Part shown: in pieces, positions 1 to 5,847 of the stretch | How the letters are laid out: every line of letters starts with the position of its first letter | How positions within the stretch are numbered: the first letter of the stretch is position 1 | Assembly: GCA_002437405.1 (NCBI GenBank) | Contig: DJPO01000071.1 | Span: 1-7,275, forward strand | DNA: 7,275 nucleotides | Source of the DNA: Opitutia bacterium UBA6410 | Lineage (GTDB): Bacteria; Verrucomicrobiota; Verrucomicrobiia; Opitutales; Intestinicryptomonadaceae | Reading direction: 5' to 3' | Notes under the pieces: model-generated | What the model was told of the DNA's origin: nothing | Databases searched by the model: none | What the model saw: the letters and a program-made list of their open reading frames with translations, nothing else | Program-made: the position numbers and the translations under genes

Positions 1-722
1 AAAGCGGAGTCCGTTTTTACCGCGTTTACGACTCGGTCGGGGTAGGCAGTTTCGAAGGCGTCGGCGTTTTTCAGGTATTTGAAGATTGCGTCGGCGGGCG
101 CGAGTTTTTTTCTGTCGGGTTCGCGTCCGTCCTTTTTGGCGTCGGCTATTTCGGTGGAGGCGGCGGACAGGTCGGCTTGCCAGTTGCGAATCTGTTTTGC
201 CGCAGAATTTTCGTCGGGAGTTTTTTGGGCGAATGTGTTCGAGGCGAGGGCGTATTCCATTCCGCGTTCGAGCGCGGCTTGGGCGGCTTTGGCAAGCTTG
301 GAGTCGCCCCCGTTTGCGGCGTCGGCGATTTTCTCGTAGTTGTTTGCCAAGTCGTCGTACGAAAAGTACCGCCCGTTTGCGCCGAGGATTTTTTGAAGCT
401 CGCGGTTGTCGGTTCTCAGGAGTTTTTCGCCCGAGAATTTGCGGGAGTCGGCGGAGAGCTGCCACAGCCATTTCGACGCCGAAATTTTTCCGCCCGAAGT
501 CCGCGCCTTCACGCTTCCGCCGAGCGATTTCAGAACGTCCGCCGCCGCGCTCGATACGGGCATTACGCGTCCACCCTTCATTGCGGGCAGCGTTCCCAGA
601 CTCGGCGAAAACGGCGAGTCGTACAGCGGGTCGGCTGTGAACGCAAACCACGCGCATGCGGGCAAAAACGCCGCCGCGAGCGCGAGCATTAGCGCGAACG
701 AAAACGCGGATTTATTTTTCAT
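1..722 (-). CDS. ccsA: Cytochrome c biogenesis protein CcsA, N-terminal part (3' end outside window)
   Basis: The frame from the ATG at 722 stays open for 240 codons to the window edge, so the gene is partial. Residues about 6-29 are a hydrophobic segment (signal anchor). The following extracytoplasmic stretch contains GGRVMPVSSAAADVLKSLGG (about 49-68), then SASKWLWQLSAD, LLRTDNRELQKIL and YFSYDDLANNYEKI. This order resembles the soluble N-terminal domain of Bacteroidetes/PVC-type CcsA, where the first element is usually of the form GR-x-kPLDt. The multi-helix haem-handling part with the WWD motif would lie beyond the window and is not seen. In system II, CcsA works with ResB to move haem across the membrane and attach it to apocytochrome c. 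The start is well fixed: GGAGG lies 5 bases upstream, and the gene overlaps the resB stop by 11 bases, implying translational coupling. An LPAC sequence at about 20-23 resembles a lipobox but is more likely part of the membrane helix. The identification rests on remembered family motifs. Confidence 0.72.
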   Translation of the reverse strand, partial: MKNKSAFSFALMLALAAAFLPACAWFAFTADPLYDSPFSPSLGTLPAMKGGRVMPVSSAAADVLKSLGGSVKARTSGGKISASKWLWQLSADSRKFSGEKLLRTDNRELQKILGANGRYFSYDDLANNYEKIADAANGGDSKLAKAAQAALERGMEYALASNTFAQKTPDENSAAKQIRNWQADLSAASTEIADAKKDGREPDRKKLAPADAIFKYLKNADAFETAYPDRVVNAVKTDSA

Positions 723-1467
723 TGCCGCCTCCGTTTCCCGCGAACATTCGCGGCAGGAACATCAGAACCATTCCGAAGAACGTCGCTCCGACTGCGAGCC
801 ACGGCAGCAACCGTGCGGGGTTGCGCACCGCCGACAGCACGCTCGTGCGTCCGTTGTCCGCGTACGACATTTGGTAGAACGTCCAGCCGCCGAACGAGAC
901 GGGCGAATTCATCGCGGCGGTTTTCGGGACTGCCGAGCCGTCGCGCAGGAATTCGAGTTTGCTCGAAAAGCTTTTCGGCGTGGAGCTGCCGTTCCAGTAC
1001 TCGGCGTCGAATTTCACGAGTTTTATTTTAAAGGGGATTTTTATTTTCGCGCCGTTGCGCAGGACGACCGTGTCGCTTTCCGCGCCCTCCGTCAGCATAA
1101 CCGAGCCCTCCGAGCGCATAAAATACTGAAGCGCGCCCGAGAGAATCAGCAGCACGAGCGCCATGTGCGCAATCGACATTCCGAAGCCGTAGACGCCCCC
1201 GCGCGCGTATCTCCAGCCGCTTGCGAGCAGGTTGACAACAGCCAACGCCCCTACTGTCGCGCCGCCGACGAGCGGCACTTTTACCGCGCTAAATTCGGCG
1301 AGGCAGAAAAAACTTTCGAAGAATTTCGATTTCGCCGCCTCTATTCCGATTTGCGTTTGCGCGATTGTCGCAACGAACACCAAAAAAGCCGCATACACCA
1401 TAAGTCCGACGGCGAGCCGCCGCGAGGAGCAAATGTCGTATAGCGACTTTAACAGCTTTCGTACCAT
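712..1467 (-). CDS. resB: ResB-like cytochrome c biogenesis membrane protein
   Basis: This 251-residue membrane protein is the probable ResB (CcsB/Ccs1) half of the system II haem export and cytochrome c ligation complex. Hydrophobic segments lie at about 18-38, 62-84, 97-117 and 221-240. An extracytoplasmic domain of roughly 100 residues sits between the third and fourth. Family signatures are the SIAHMALVLLILSG helix (98-111), and SFGGWTFYQMSYADNGRTSV (191-210) followed by VRNPARLLPWL just before the last helix. That order matches the ResB C-terminus. His101, in the third helix, is the only histidine in the protein and could be the membrane haem ligand. Bacillus and chloroplast ResB/Ccs1 proteins are much longer, so this is a compact form. 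The ATG lies 3 bases after the ychF stop, with a weak AGGA close to the start, and the 3' end overlaps ccsA. The adjacent ccsA supports the call. Confidence 0.85.
   Translation of the reverse strand: MVRKLLKSLYDICSSRRLAVGLMVYAAFLVFVATIAQTQIGIEAAKSKFFESFFCLAEFSAVKVPLVGGATVGALAVVNLLASGWRYARGGVYGFGMSIAHMALVLLILSGALQYFMRSEGSVMLTEGAESDTVVLRNGAKIKIPFKIKLVKFDAEYWNGSSTPKSFSSKLEFLRDGSAVPKTAAMNSPVSFGGWTFYQMSYADNGRTSVLSAVRNPARLLPWLAVGATFFGMVLMFLPRMFAGNGGGNEK
728..732 (-). promoter_or_regulatory. Shine-Dalgarno GGAGG for ccsA
   Basis: The minus strand reads GGAGG, then 5 bases, then the ATG at 722. The motif lies inside the last codons of the ResB-like gene. It is the only strong ribosome binding site before any start in the window, and it decides the ccsA start. 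Confidence 0.7.
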
Positions 1468-1470
1468 TTC

Positions 1471-2580
1471 CTATACGTTGAATCTAAAGAGCGCGACGTC
1501 GCCGTCTTTGAAGACGTAGTCCTTGCCCTCGAGCCTGTATGTGCCCGCCTCGCGCGCCTTGTGCACCGAGCCCGCCGCAATCAGGTCGTCGTACGCGACG
1601 ACTTCCGCCTTGATGAATCCGCGTTCGAAGTCCGTGTGGATTACGCCCGCGCACTGGGGGGCTGTCATGCCCTTGACGAACGTCCACGCGCGGACTTCCT
1701 TTTCGCCCGCGGTGAAGTAGCTGGCGAGCCCGAGGAGGTCGTAGGTCTTTCTGATGAGCTCCGAAACGCCGCTGTCCGACGCGCCGAGCTCCGACAGATA
1801 TTCCTTTGCCTCGGCGGGTTCGAGCGACGAAAGCTCCTCTTCGAGCCGCGCGCAGATTACGCACGAGTCGGCGTCGTGGGCGGATTTGACGAATTCGCGG
1901 ACTTTCGCGACGTAGCCGTTCGACGCGCCGCCGTCGCCGATGTCGGATTCGCCGACGTTGCAGGCATAGATGACTGGCTTTGAGGTCAAAAGGAAGTACG
2001 ATTTTATGCGCGCGGCGTCTTCGTCCGAGACGTCGGGCAGGGTGATTGCGGGTTTGCCCGAGTTGAGGTGGGCGACGAGCTTTGTGAGAAGCTCGACGTT
2101 TTTGATTGCCTCCTTGTCCATTCCCTTCGCCTTGCGGACGTTGCTTTCAAGCTGCTTTTCGCAACTTTGCAGGTCGCTTAGCACCAGCTCTGTCGTGATG
2201 ATTTCGATGTCGCGCACGGGGTCTACCGAACCCATGTTGTGGAGAATGTCGTCGTCGTCGAAGCAGCGGACGACGTGGACGATTGCGTCGACTTCCCTGA
2301 TGTTCGCGAGGAACTTGTTGCCCAATCCTTCGCCCTTGCTCGCGCCCGCGACGAGGCCTGCGATGTCGACGAACTCGACGGCGGCGGGGATAATCACGTT
2401 TGTCTTCGAGATTTCCGCCAAGGGTTTGAGCCTGTCGTCGGGCACTTCCACGACTCCGACGTTCGGTTCGATTGTGCAGAACGGATAGTTTGCCGCCTCC
2501 GCTTTTCTGCTTCTGGTCAGCGCGTTAAAAAGAGTGCTCTTGCCGACGTTCGGCAAACCTACGATACCTGCTTTCAACAT
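1471..2580 (-). CDS. ychF: Ribosome-associated ATPase YchF (OLA1 family)
   Basis: This 369-residue cytoplasmic P-loop protein is close to the usual length of about 363. It has G1 GLPNVGKST at 8-16, G3 DIAGLV at 72-77 and a G4-position NVGE at 208-211. YchF has an NxxE-type motif in place of NKxD, which accounts for its preference for ATP over GTP. A helical insert covers about 130-195. The C-terminal TGS domain runs from about 286 to 368 (from LASYFTAGEKEVRAW through the FKDGDVALFRF end). Cys35 and His114 occupy the positions of the redox-sensitive Cys35 and the catalytic-loop His114 described for E. coli YchF, so regulation may be conserved. The family binds ribosomes and affects translation and stress responses. 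The start is the ATG at 2580, since the P-loop follows 7 residues in, as is usual. No Shine-Dalgarno is visible and the leader is T-rich. It heads an apparent operon with resB and ccsA. Confidence 0.96.
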   Translation of the reverse strand: MLKAGIVGLPNVGKSTLFNALTRSRKAEAANYPFCTIEPNVGVVEVPDDRLKPLAEISKTNVIIPAAVEFVDIAGLVAGASKGEGLGNKFLANIREVDAIVHVVRCFDDDDILHNMGSVDPVRDIEIITTELVLSDLQSCEKQLESNVRKAKGMDKEAIKNVELLTKLVAHLNSGKPAITLPDVSDEDAARIKSYFLLTSKPVIYACNVGESDIGDGGASNGYVAKVREFVKSAHDADSCVICARLEEELSSLEPAEAKEYLSELGASDSGVSELIRKTYDLLGLASYFTAGEKEVRAWTFVKGMTAPQCAGVIHTDFERGFIKAEVVAYDDLIAAGSVHKAREAGTYRLEGKDYVFKDGDVALFRFNV

Positions 2581-2597
2581 AAAAATAAAATTTTCGT

Positions 2598-2610
2598 TTT
2601 GCGCCGCAAA
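2598..2610. promoter_or_regulatory. 13-base palindrome upstream of ychF (possible operator)
   Basis: TTTGCG and CGCAAA flank a single central C, giving a perfect inverted repeat 18-30 bases before the ychF ATG. The centre is too tight for a good RNA hairpin, so a protein-binding site is the more natural reading. No convincing promoter boxes were found around it, and it may be chance. Confidence 0.25.
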
Positions 2611-2612
2611 TT

Positions 2613-2648
2613 GGATAAACCGAACGCCCCGCGCGGCGCGTCGGGGCG
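2613..2648 (-). terminator. Weak candidate intrinsic terminator after purM
   Basis: On the minus strand CGCCCCG (2648-2642) can pair with CGGGGCG (2631-2625) across a 10-base loop, 35 bases past the purM stop. The stem is followed by TTCGGTTTATCC, which has T residues but no clean T-tract. It would separate the purM unit from ychF. The poor T-tract keeps confidence low. Confidence 0.35.
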
Positions 2649-2682
2649 GTTTGGCTGCGCGGGGCAGCGGCGGGCGCGGCGG

Positions 2683-3885
2683 TTAGTCGCGCGGGTCGTA
2701 CTCGAGCGTCTTGCCCGCGTATTTTACCGTGACGTGGTTCTTTTTGTCGGCTCTCGCGGACTTTTCCGTGTAGCCGATTACCTGCGCGTCGATTCCGTAT
2801 GACTTGGAGATTTCGATGACCTTCGCCGCGTCCGACTTTTTGCAGTAGACCTCCATTCGGTGCCCCATGTTGTAGACTTCGAACATTTCCTTGTCGGAAG
2901 TGCCGCTCGCCTTTTGAATGGCTTTGAAAATCGGGGGGACGGGCATTAGGTTGTCCTTGACGAAGTGTACCGATTTGCCGAAGCGCACGCATTTCGTCTG
3001 ACCGCCGCCCGAGCAGTGGACGAGCCCCTTGATTAGGTCGGGATATTTTTTCATCACCTTCATAATTACGGGCGCATAGGTGCGCGTGGGCGAAAGCAGT
3101 GCCTGCGCAATCGTCATATCCGAACCCTCGAGCTTGTCCTCGAAGCGGTAGGGGCCGCAATAGACGAGCTTTTTGTCGGTGTTCGGGTCGAAAGTTTCGG
3201 GGTACTTTTTTCGGTAGTAGGGGCAGAGAATGTCGTGGCGCGCGCTCGTCAGGCCGTTCGAGCCTATGCCGCTGTTTTCGGCGTCTTCGTACGTCGCCTT
3301 GCCTGCGGACGCGAGCCCCACGATTGCGAGCCCCGCCTTTATTTTGTCGCCCGCTATGACCTTGTCGCGGCGCATTACCGCAACCGCGCAGGAGTCCACC
3401 ACGACGGCTCCCGTAAGGTCGCCGACGTCGGCTGTTTCGCCGCCGCCCGAGTAAATCTTGACTCCGAGCGAGCGCAGGCGCGCCATAAATTCCTCCGAGC
3501 CGTTGATGAGCTCCGCCAACGCCGCCCCGCCGAAGTTGCGCGCGTTGCGGTTGACGGTGTTTGAAAGCAGAATGCGCTCGACCGCCCCGATGCAGAGCAG
3601 GTCGTCGATATTCATTACAATCGAGTCCTGCGAGATTCCCCTGAATACGGAGGCGTCGCCCGTTTCCTTATAATAGAGGTAGGCGATTATGGATTTCGTT
3701 CCGCTGCCGTCGGAATGGATTACGTTGCAGCGGGTCTTCGAGCCCGTGAGGTAGTCCTCGGTGATTTTGCAAAACGCGCCCTTGAAAAGCCCCTGATCGA
3801 GCTTGTCTACGGCGGCGTGGACTTCCTCCTTGCCCGCCGAAACTCCGCGGGCGGCGTATCTGCCGTTTGATTTGTCGGATTTCAT
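2683..3885 (-). CDS. purM: Phosphoribosylformylglycinamidine cyclo-ligase (AIR synthetase), Bacteroidetes-like form
   Basis: PurM converts FGAM and ATP to aminoimidazole ribonucleotide, the fifth step of purine synthesis, in the cytoplasm. The 400-residue product shows the family landmarks in order: N-terminal YAARGVSAGKEEV (10-22), SDGSGTKS (58-65), SIVMNIDDLLCIGA (88-101), GGGETADVGDL (147-157), GSNGLTSARHD (208-218), LSPTRTYAPVI (264-274), VHCSGGGQTK (289-298) and EMFEVYNMGHRMEVY (333-347). The glycine-rich GGGETAD and GSNG segments belong to the PurM/SelD ATP-binding fold. It is longer than the E. coli enzyme (about 345), and the motif wording fits the roughly 390-residue Bacteroidetes-type PurM, as I recall it. 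The ATG at 3885 is preceded by a T-rich leader without Shine-Dalgarno. The preceding thrH stop is 18 bases away, so the two are probably co-transcribed. No other purine gene is in the window. Confidence 0.93.
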   Translation of the reverse strand: MKSDKSNGRYAARGVSAGKEEVHAAVDKLDQGLFKGAFCKITEDYLTGSKTRCNVIHSDGSGTKSIIAYLYYKETGDASVFRGISQDSIVMNIDDLLCIGAVERILLSNTVNRNARNFGGAALAELINGSEEFMARLRSLGVKIYSGGGETADVGDLTGAVVVDSCAVAVMRRDKVIAGDKIKAGLAIVGLASAGKATYEDAENSGIGSNGLTSARHDILCPYYRKKYPETFDPNTDKKLVYCGPYRFEDKLEGSDMTIAQALLSPTRTYAPVIMKVMKKYPDLIKGLVHCSGGGQTKCVRFGKSVHFVKDNLMPVPPIFKAIQKASGTSDKEMFEVYNMGHRMEVYCKKSDAAKVIEISKSYGIDAQVIGYTEKSARADKKNHVTVKYAGKTLEYDPRD

Positions 3886-3903
3886 AATTGAAAAAATAAA
3901 TGT

Positions 3904-4527
3904 TTATTGCCCCACGAAGCGCGAGAAAAACGCCTTCAGCTGGGAGTAGTCGCGCGCGACGGGCAGGTCGGAATTTTCCGCCGCGAACTTGTCGGTGGGG
4001 CGGAAGAGAACCGCGTGGTCGGCTGCGCGGAGCATCGAAAGGTCGTTGTACGAATCGCCCGTCGAGACAACTCGGAAGTTGAGCGAGCGGAACGCCTCGA
4101 CCGCCTTGCGCTTCTGGTCGGGCATTCTGAGCGTGTAGCCCGATACCGCGCCGTCGGGGGCGATTTCGAGCTTGTGGCAAAAGAGCGTCGGAGAGCCGAG
4201 CTTTGCCATGAGCGGGGCTGCGAACTGCTCGAACGTGTCCGAAAGGATTATCGTGCGGGTCTTCGACTTGAGCCAGTCGATGAACTCGCGCGCGCCTTCG
4301 AGCGGCTCGAGCGTCGAGATTACGCGTTCGATGTCCGCGAGCTTGATTTTGTGCTCCGCCAGAATGTCGAGGCGGTAGCGCATAAGCTTGTCGTAGTCGG
4401 GCTCGTCGCGCGTGGTGCGGCGCAGCTGCGGTATGCCCGCCGCGTCGGCGAAGGCGATCCAGATTTCGGGAATAAGCACGCCTTCGAGGTCGAGCGTGAC
4501 GAGGGGCATTTTGTGTGAGTCGGACAT
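3904..4527 (-). CDS. thrH: ThrH-type HAD phosphatase: phosphoserine phosphatase / phosphoserine-homoserine phosphotransferase
   Basis: The 207-residue HAD-family protein has motif I DLEGV (Asp13 nucleophile, Glu15), IPEIWIAFADAAGI and RTTRDEPDYDKLM in the cap region, motif II ILSDTF (Ser96), a CHKLEI segment (116-121) and motif IV GDSYND (157-162). These match Pseudomonas ThrH closely. ThrH removes phosphate from phosphoserine and can pass it to homoserine, linking serine and threonine synthesis. Which activity dominates here cannot be read from the sequence. An upstream ATG at 4629 in frame would overlap the tolB 3' end by about 90 bases and adds a basic, low-complexity stretch, so it is rejected. 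The start at 4527 is 10 bases after the tolB stop and follows an A-rich run. The ATG at 4509 (MPLVTLDLEGV, 201 residues) aligns exactly with the start of Pseudomonas ThrH and is a real alternative. Confidence 0.88.
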   Translation of the reverse strand: MSDSHKMPLVTLDLEGVLIPEIWIAFADAAGIPQLRRTTRDEPDYDKLMRYRLDILAEHKIKLADIERVISTLEPLEGAREFIDWLKSKTRTIILSDTFEQFAAPLMAKLGSPTLFCHKLEIAPDGAVSGYTLRMPDQKRKAVEAFRSLNFRVVSTGDSYNDLSMLRAADHAVLFRPTDKFAAENSDLPVARDYSQLKAFFSRFVGQ

Positions 4528-4537
4528 TTTTTCGGGA

Positions 4538-5737
4538 TTAGCGCGGGACGTATACGAAGTCCGCTTCTTTTGCGTTGAAGGAGGCGGTGTGGAGCGGTTT
4601 CTGGCTGCCCGTTTCGGTGTCGACGACATACAGCGTGCGCTTGTCGCCGCTCGACTTCGTGCAGATGAGGTGGCGGCCGTCGTTCAGCCAGACCGCGCCC
4701 GAGGTGTTCATACCCGCGCTGACCCACTTGGACTTGCGCGTCGTGAAGTCGTAGACCGCGACTTGGAAGCCCTTGTTCACCGCCGCCGTAAATGCGATTT
4801 TATTCGGATAGACGGGGTTCCACGCGGGCTCGGAGCAATAGCCGCTCATGCGCGTGTTGACTCTCTGCATTTTCCCGCCAGACGCGGACATCGTGAAAAT
4901 CTGGGGGCCGCCCATTGTGTCGCTTGCGAAAATCACTTTCGAGCCGTCGGGCGAAAAGCTCGGCGAGCTTTCCGTGGCCTTGGTTTTCGTCAGGCGTTTG
5001 AATCCGCCGCCCGAGGCGTTCGCCGTCCACACTTCCGCGTTGCCGCTCGAGGTGAGAATCAGCGCGACTTTCGAGCCGTCGCGCGAGAACGAGCCGCCCG
5101 TATTGCTGCCCTTGTACGACGCGAAGACCTTGCGGGTGTTCGTCGAAAGGTCGATGGAATACAAATCCATAAAGCCCGTGCGGTAGTAGCCCGTGTAGAT
5201 TATACGCCTGCCGTTGGGCGAAAAGTGGGGCATTAGCGAATCGGAGTTGTCGCGGGTGACGGCGCGGACGTTCTGGAATACCATGTCCGAAATGCAGATG
5301 TCGGAAGTCTTCCAGTTGTTGCGCGAGTACGAAAAAGCGACTGTCCCCGCAAAAAAGCCCTCGGATTGCAGTGTGCGGCGGACGACGGCGTCGCACGCTT
5401 TCATCAGGGCTTCGACGGTGCTCGAGCCCTTGCAGGTTTGCTCGAAATTCGCGCCCTTGGATACCGATACCCTGACGGTGTTCGAGCCCAAGTCCGTGAA
5501 ATTGAAAACCATCTGCGCCCTTTGCAGCGGCACTTGTTTGTAGCTGCCGTGCAGGTTGAACGCGCGCTTTGCCAAGGCGGCAAGCTTTGCGTCGTGCGAT
5601 GTAATCGCGACATTGTAAACGGGTACGTTCAGACGCCCGATGTCCGTTGAAATGGCGTCTACGTCGATGTGCGACTGCCCGAAAATCGGCAGGGACGCCA
5701 AGGGCAGCAGCAGCGCAATAAAAGTCCTTCTTATCAT
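4538..5737 (-). CDS. tolB: TolB-like periplasmic beta-propeller protein
   Basis: TolB is the periplasmic propeller of the Tol-Pal system, which supports outer-membrane constriction and integrity. The 399-residue product starts with a signal peptide (MIRRTFIALLLPLASLPIFG, cleavage near 20-22). A TolB N-terminal-type alpha/beta domain covers about 35-160. A C-terminal propeller follows with PD40-type repeats at 171-181 (HFSPNGRRIIY), 216-226 (SFSRDGSKVAL), 260-270 (SFSPDGSKVIF), 305-316 (AWNPVYPNKIAF, degenerate) and 349-359 (VWLNDGRHLIC). Together with the ends, these fit a six-bladed propeller. The ATG at 5737 is chosen because it gives an intact signal peptide; there is only a weak GGGAT upstream. 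It leads the tolB-thrH-purM run. The usual partners pal, tolA, tolQ and tolR are not in the window, so a TolB-like protein with another role is possible. Confidence 0.85.
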   Translation of the reverse strand: MIRRTFIALLLPLASLPIFGQSHIDVDAISTDIGRLNVPVYNVAITSHDAKLAALAKRAFNLHGSYKQVPLQRAQMVFNFTDLGSNTVRVSVSKGANFEQTCKGSSTVEALMKACDAVVRRTLQSEGFFAGTVAFSYSRNNWKTSDICISDMVFQNVRAVTRDNSDSLMPHFSPNGRRIIYTGYYRTGFMDLYSIDLSTNTRKVFASYKGSNTGGSFSRDGSKVALILTSSGNAEVWTANASGGGFKRLTKTKATESSPSFSPDGSKVIFASDTMGGPQIFTMSASGGKMQRVNTRMSGYCSEPAWNPVYPNKIAFTAAVNKGFQVAVYDFTTRKSKWVSAGMNTSGAVWLNDGRHLICTKSSGDKRTLYVVDTETGSQKPLHTASFNAKEADFVYVPR

Positions 5738-5746
5738 ATCCCGACA

Positions 5747-5774
5747 AGTATTTTCAAAATGCGCGGTTTTTCAA
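5747..5774 (-). promoter_or_regulatory. Weak sigma70-like promoter candidate before tolB
   Basis: The minus strand has TTGAAA (5774-5769), a 16-base spacer and AATACT (5752-5747), which match the sigma70 consensus at 5 and 4 of 6 positions. Its place between the MATE terminator candidate and tolB is sensible. However, it would start transcription only a few bases before the tolB ATG, giving an almost leaderless message, and short AT-rich matches of this kind are common by chance. Confidence 0.25.
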
Positions 5775-5794
5775 CATCTTTTTACTGTTCGGGG

Positions 5795-5841
5795 AAAAAG
5801 AATCGCAGGAGTACCGCGGGGGCGCGTTTTTTTTCCCTGCG
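5795..5841 (-). terminator. Candidate intrinsic terminator after the MATE gene
   Basis: On the minus strand CGCAGG (5841-5836) pairs with CCTGCG (5809-5804), extended by one inner G-U pair. A small CGCG-CCCC-CGCG hairpin (5826-5815) can form inside the loop. ATTCTTTTT follows the stem directly, giving a reasonable T-tract at 5802-5795. It begins 7 bases past the MATE stop and would insulate tolB. A second stem, 5848-5842 with 5826-5820, competes with this fold. Confidence 0.45.
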
Positions 5842-5847
5842 CGCGCC

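Noticed and set aside
406..1443. A 345-codon open frame on the plus strand
   Set aside because: It lies wholly antisense to the ccsA and resB frames, its product is rich in Arg, His, Ala and Glu with no recognisable domain, and such frames are common opposite GC-rich genes.
2649..2682. GC-rich stretch past the purM stop, checked for a small gene or extra hairpin
   Set aside because: No start with a plausible frame and only short scattered GC complementarity beyond the stem already listed.
4528..4629. N-terminal extension of the thrH frame to an ATG at 4629
   Set aside because: It would overlap tolB by about 90 bases, adds a basic Ser/Thr/Pro-rich stretch absent from ThrH relatives, and the start at 4527 or 4509 matches family length.
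4412..5236. A 274-codon open frame on the plus strand opposite tolB and thrH
   Set aside because: Low-complexity Arg/Ala/Val-rich translation, no motif, and the opposite strand carries clear PD40 repeats and HAD motifs.
5815..5834. Plus-strand terminator: CGCG-GGGG-CGCG followed by eight T
   Set aside because: The stem is only 4 base pairs and no plus-strand gene ends here. The T run is better explained as the A-rich loop of the minus-strand hairpins.
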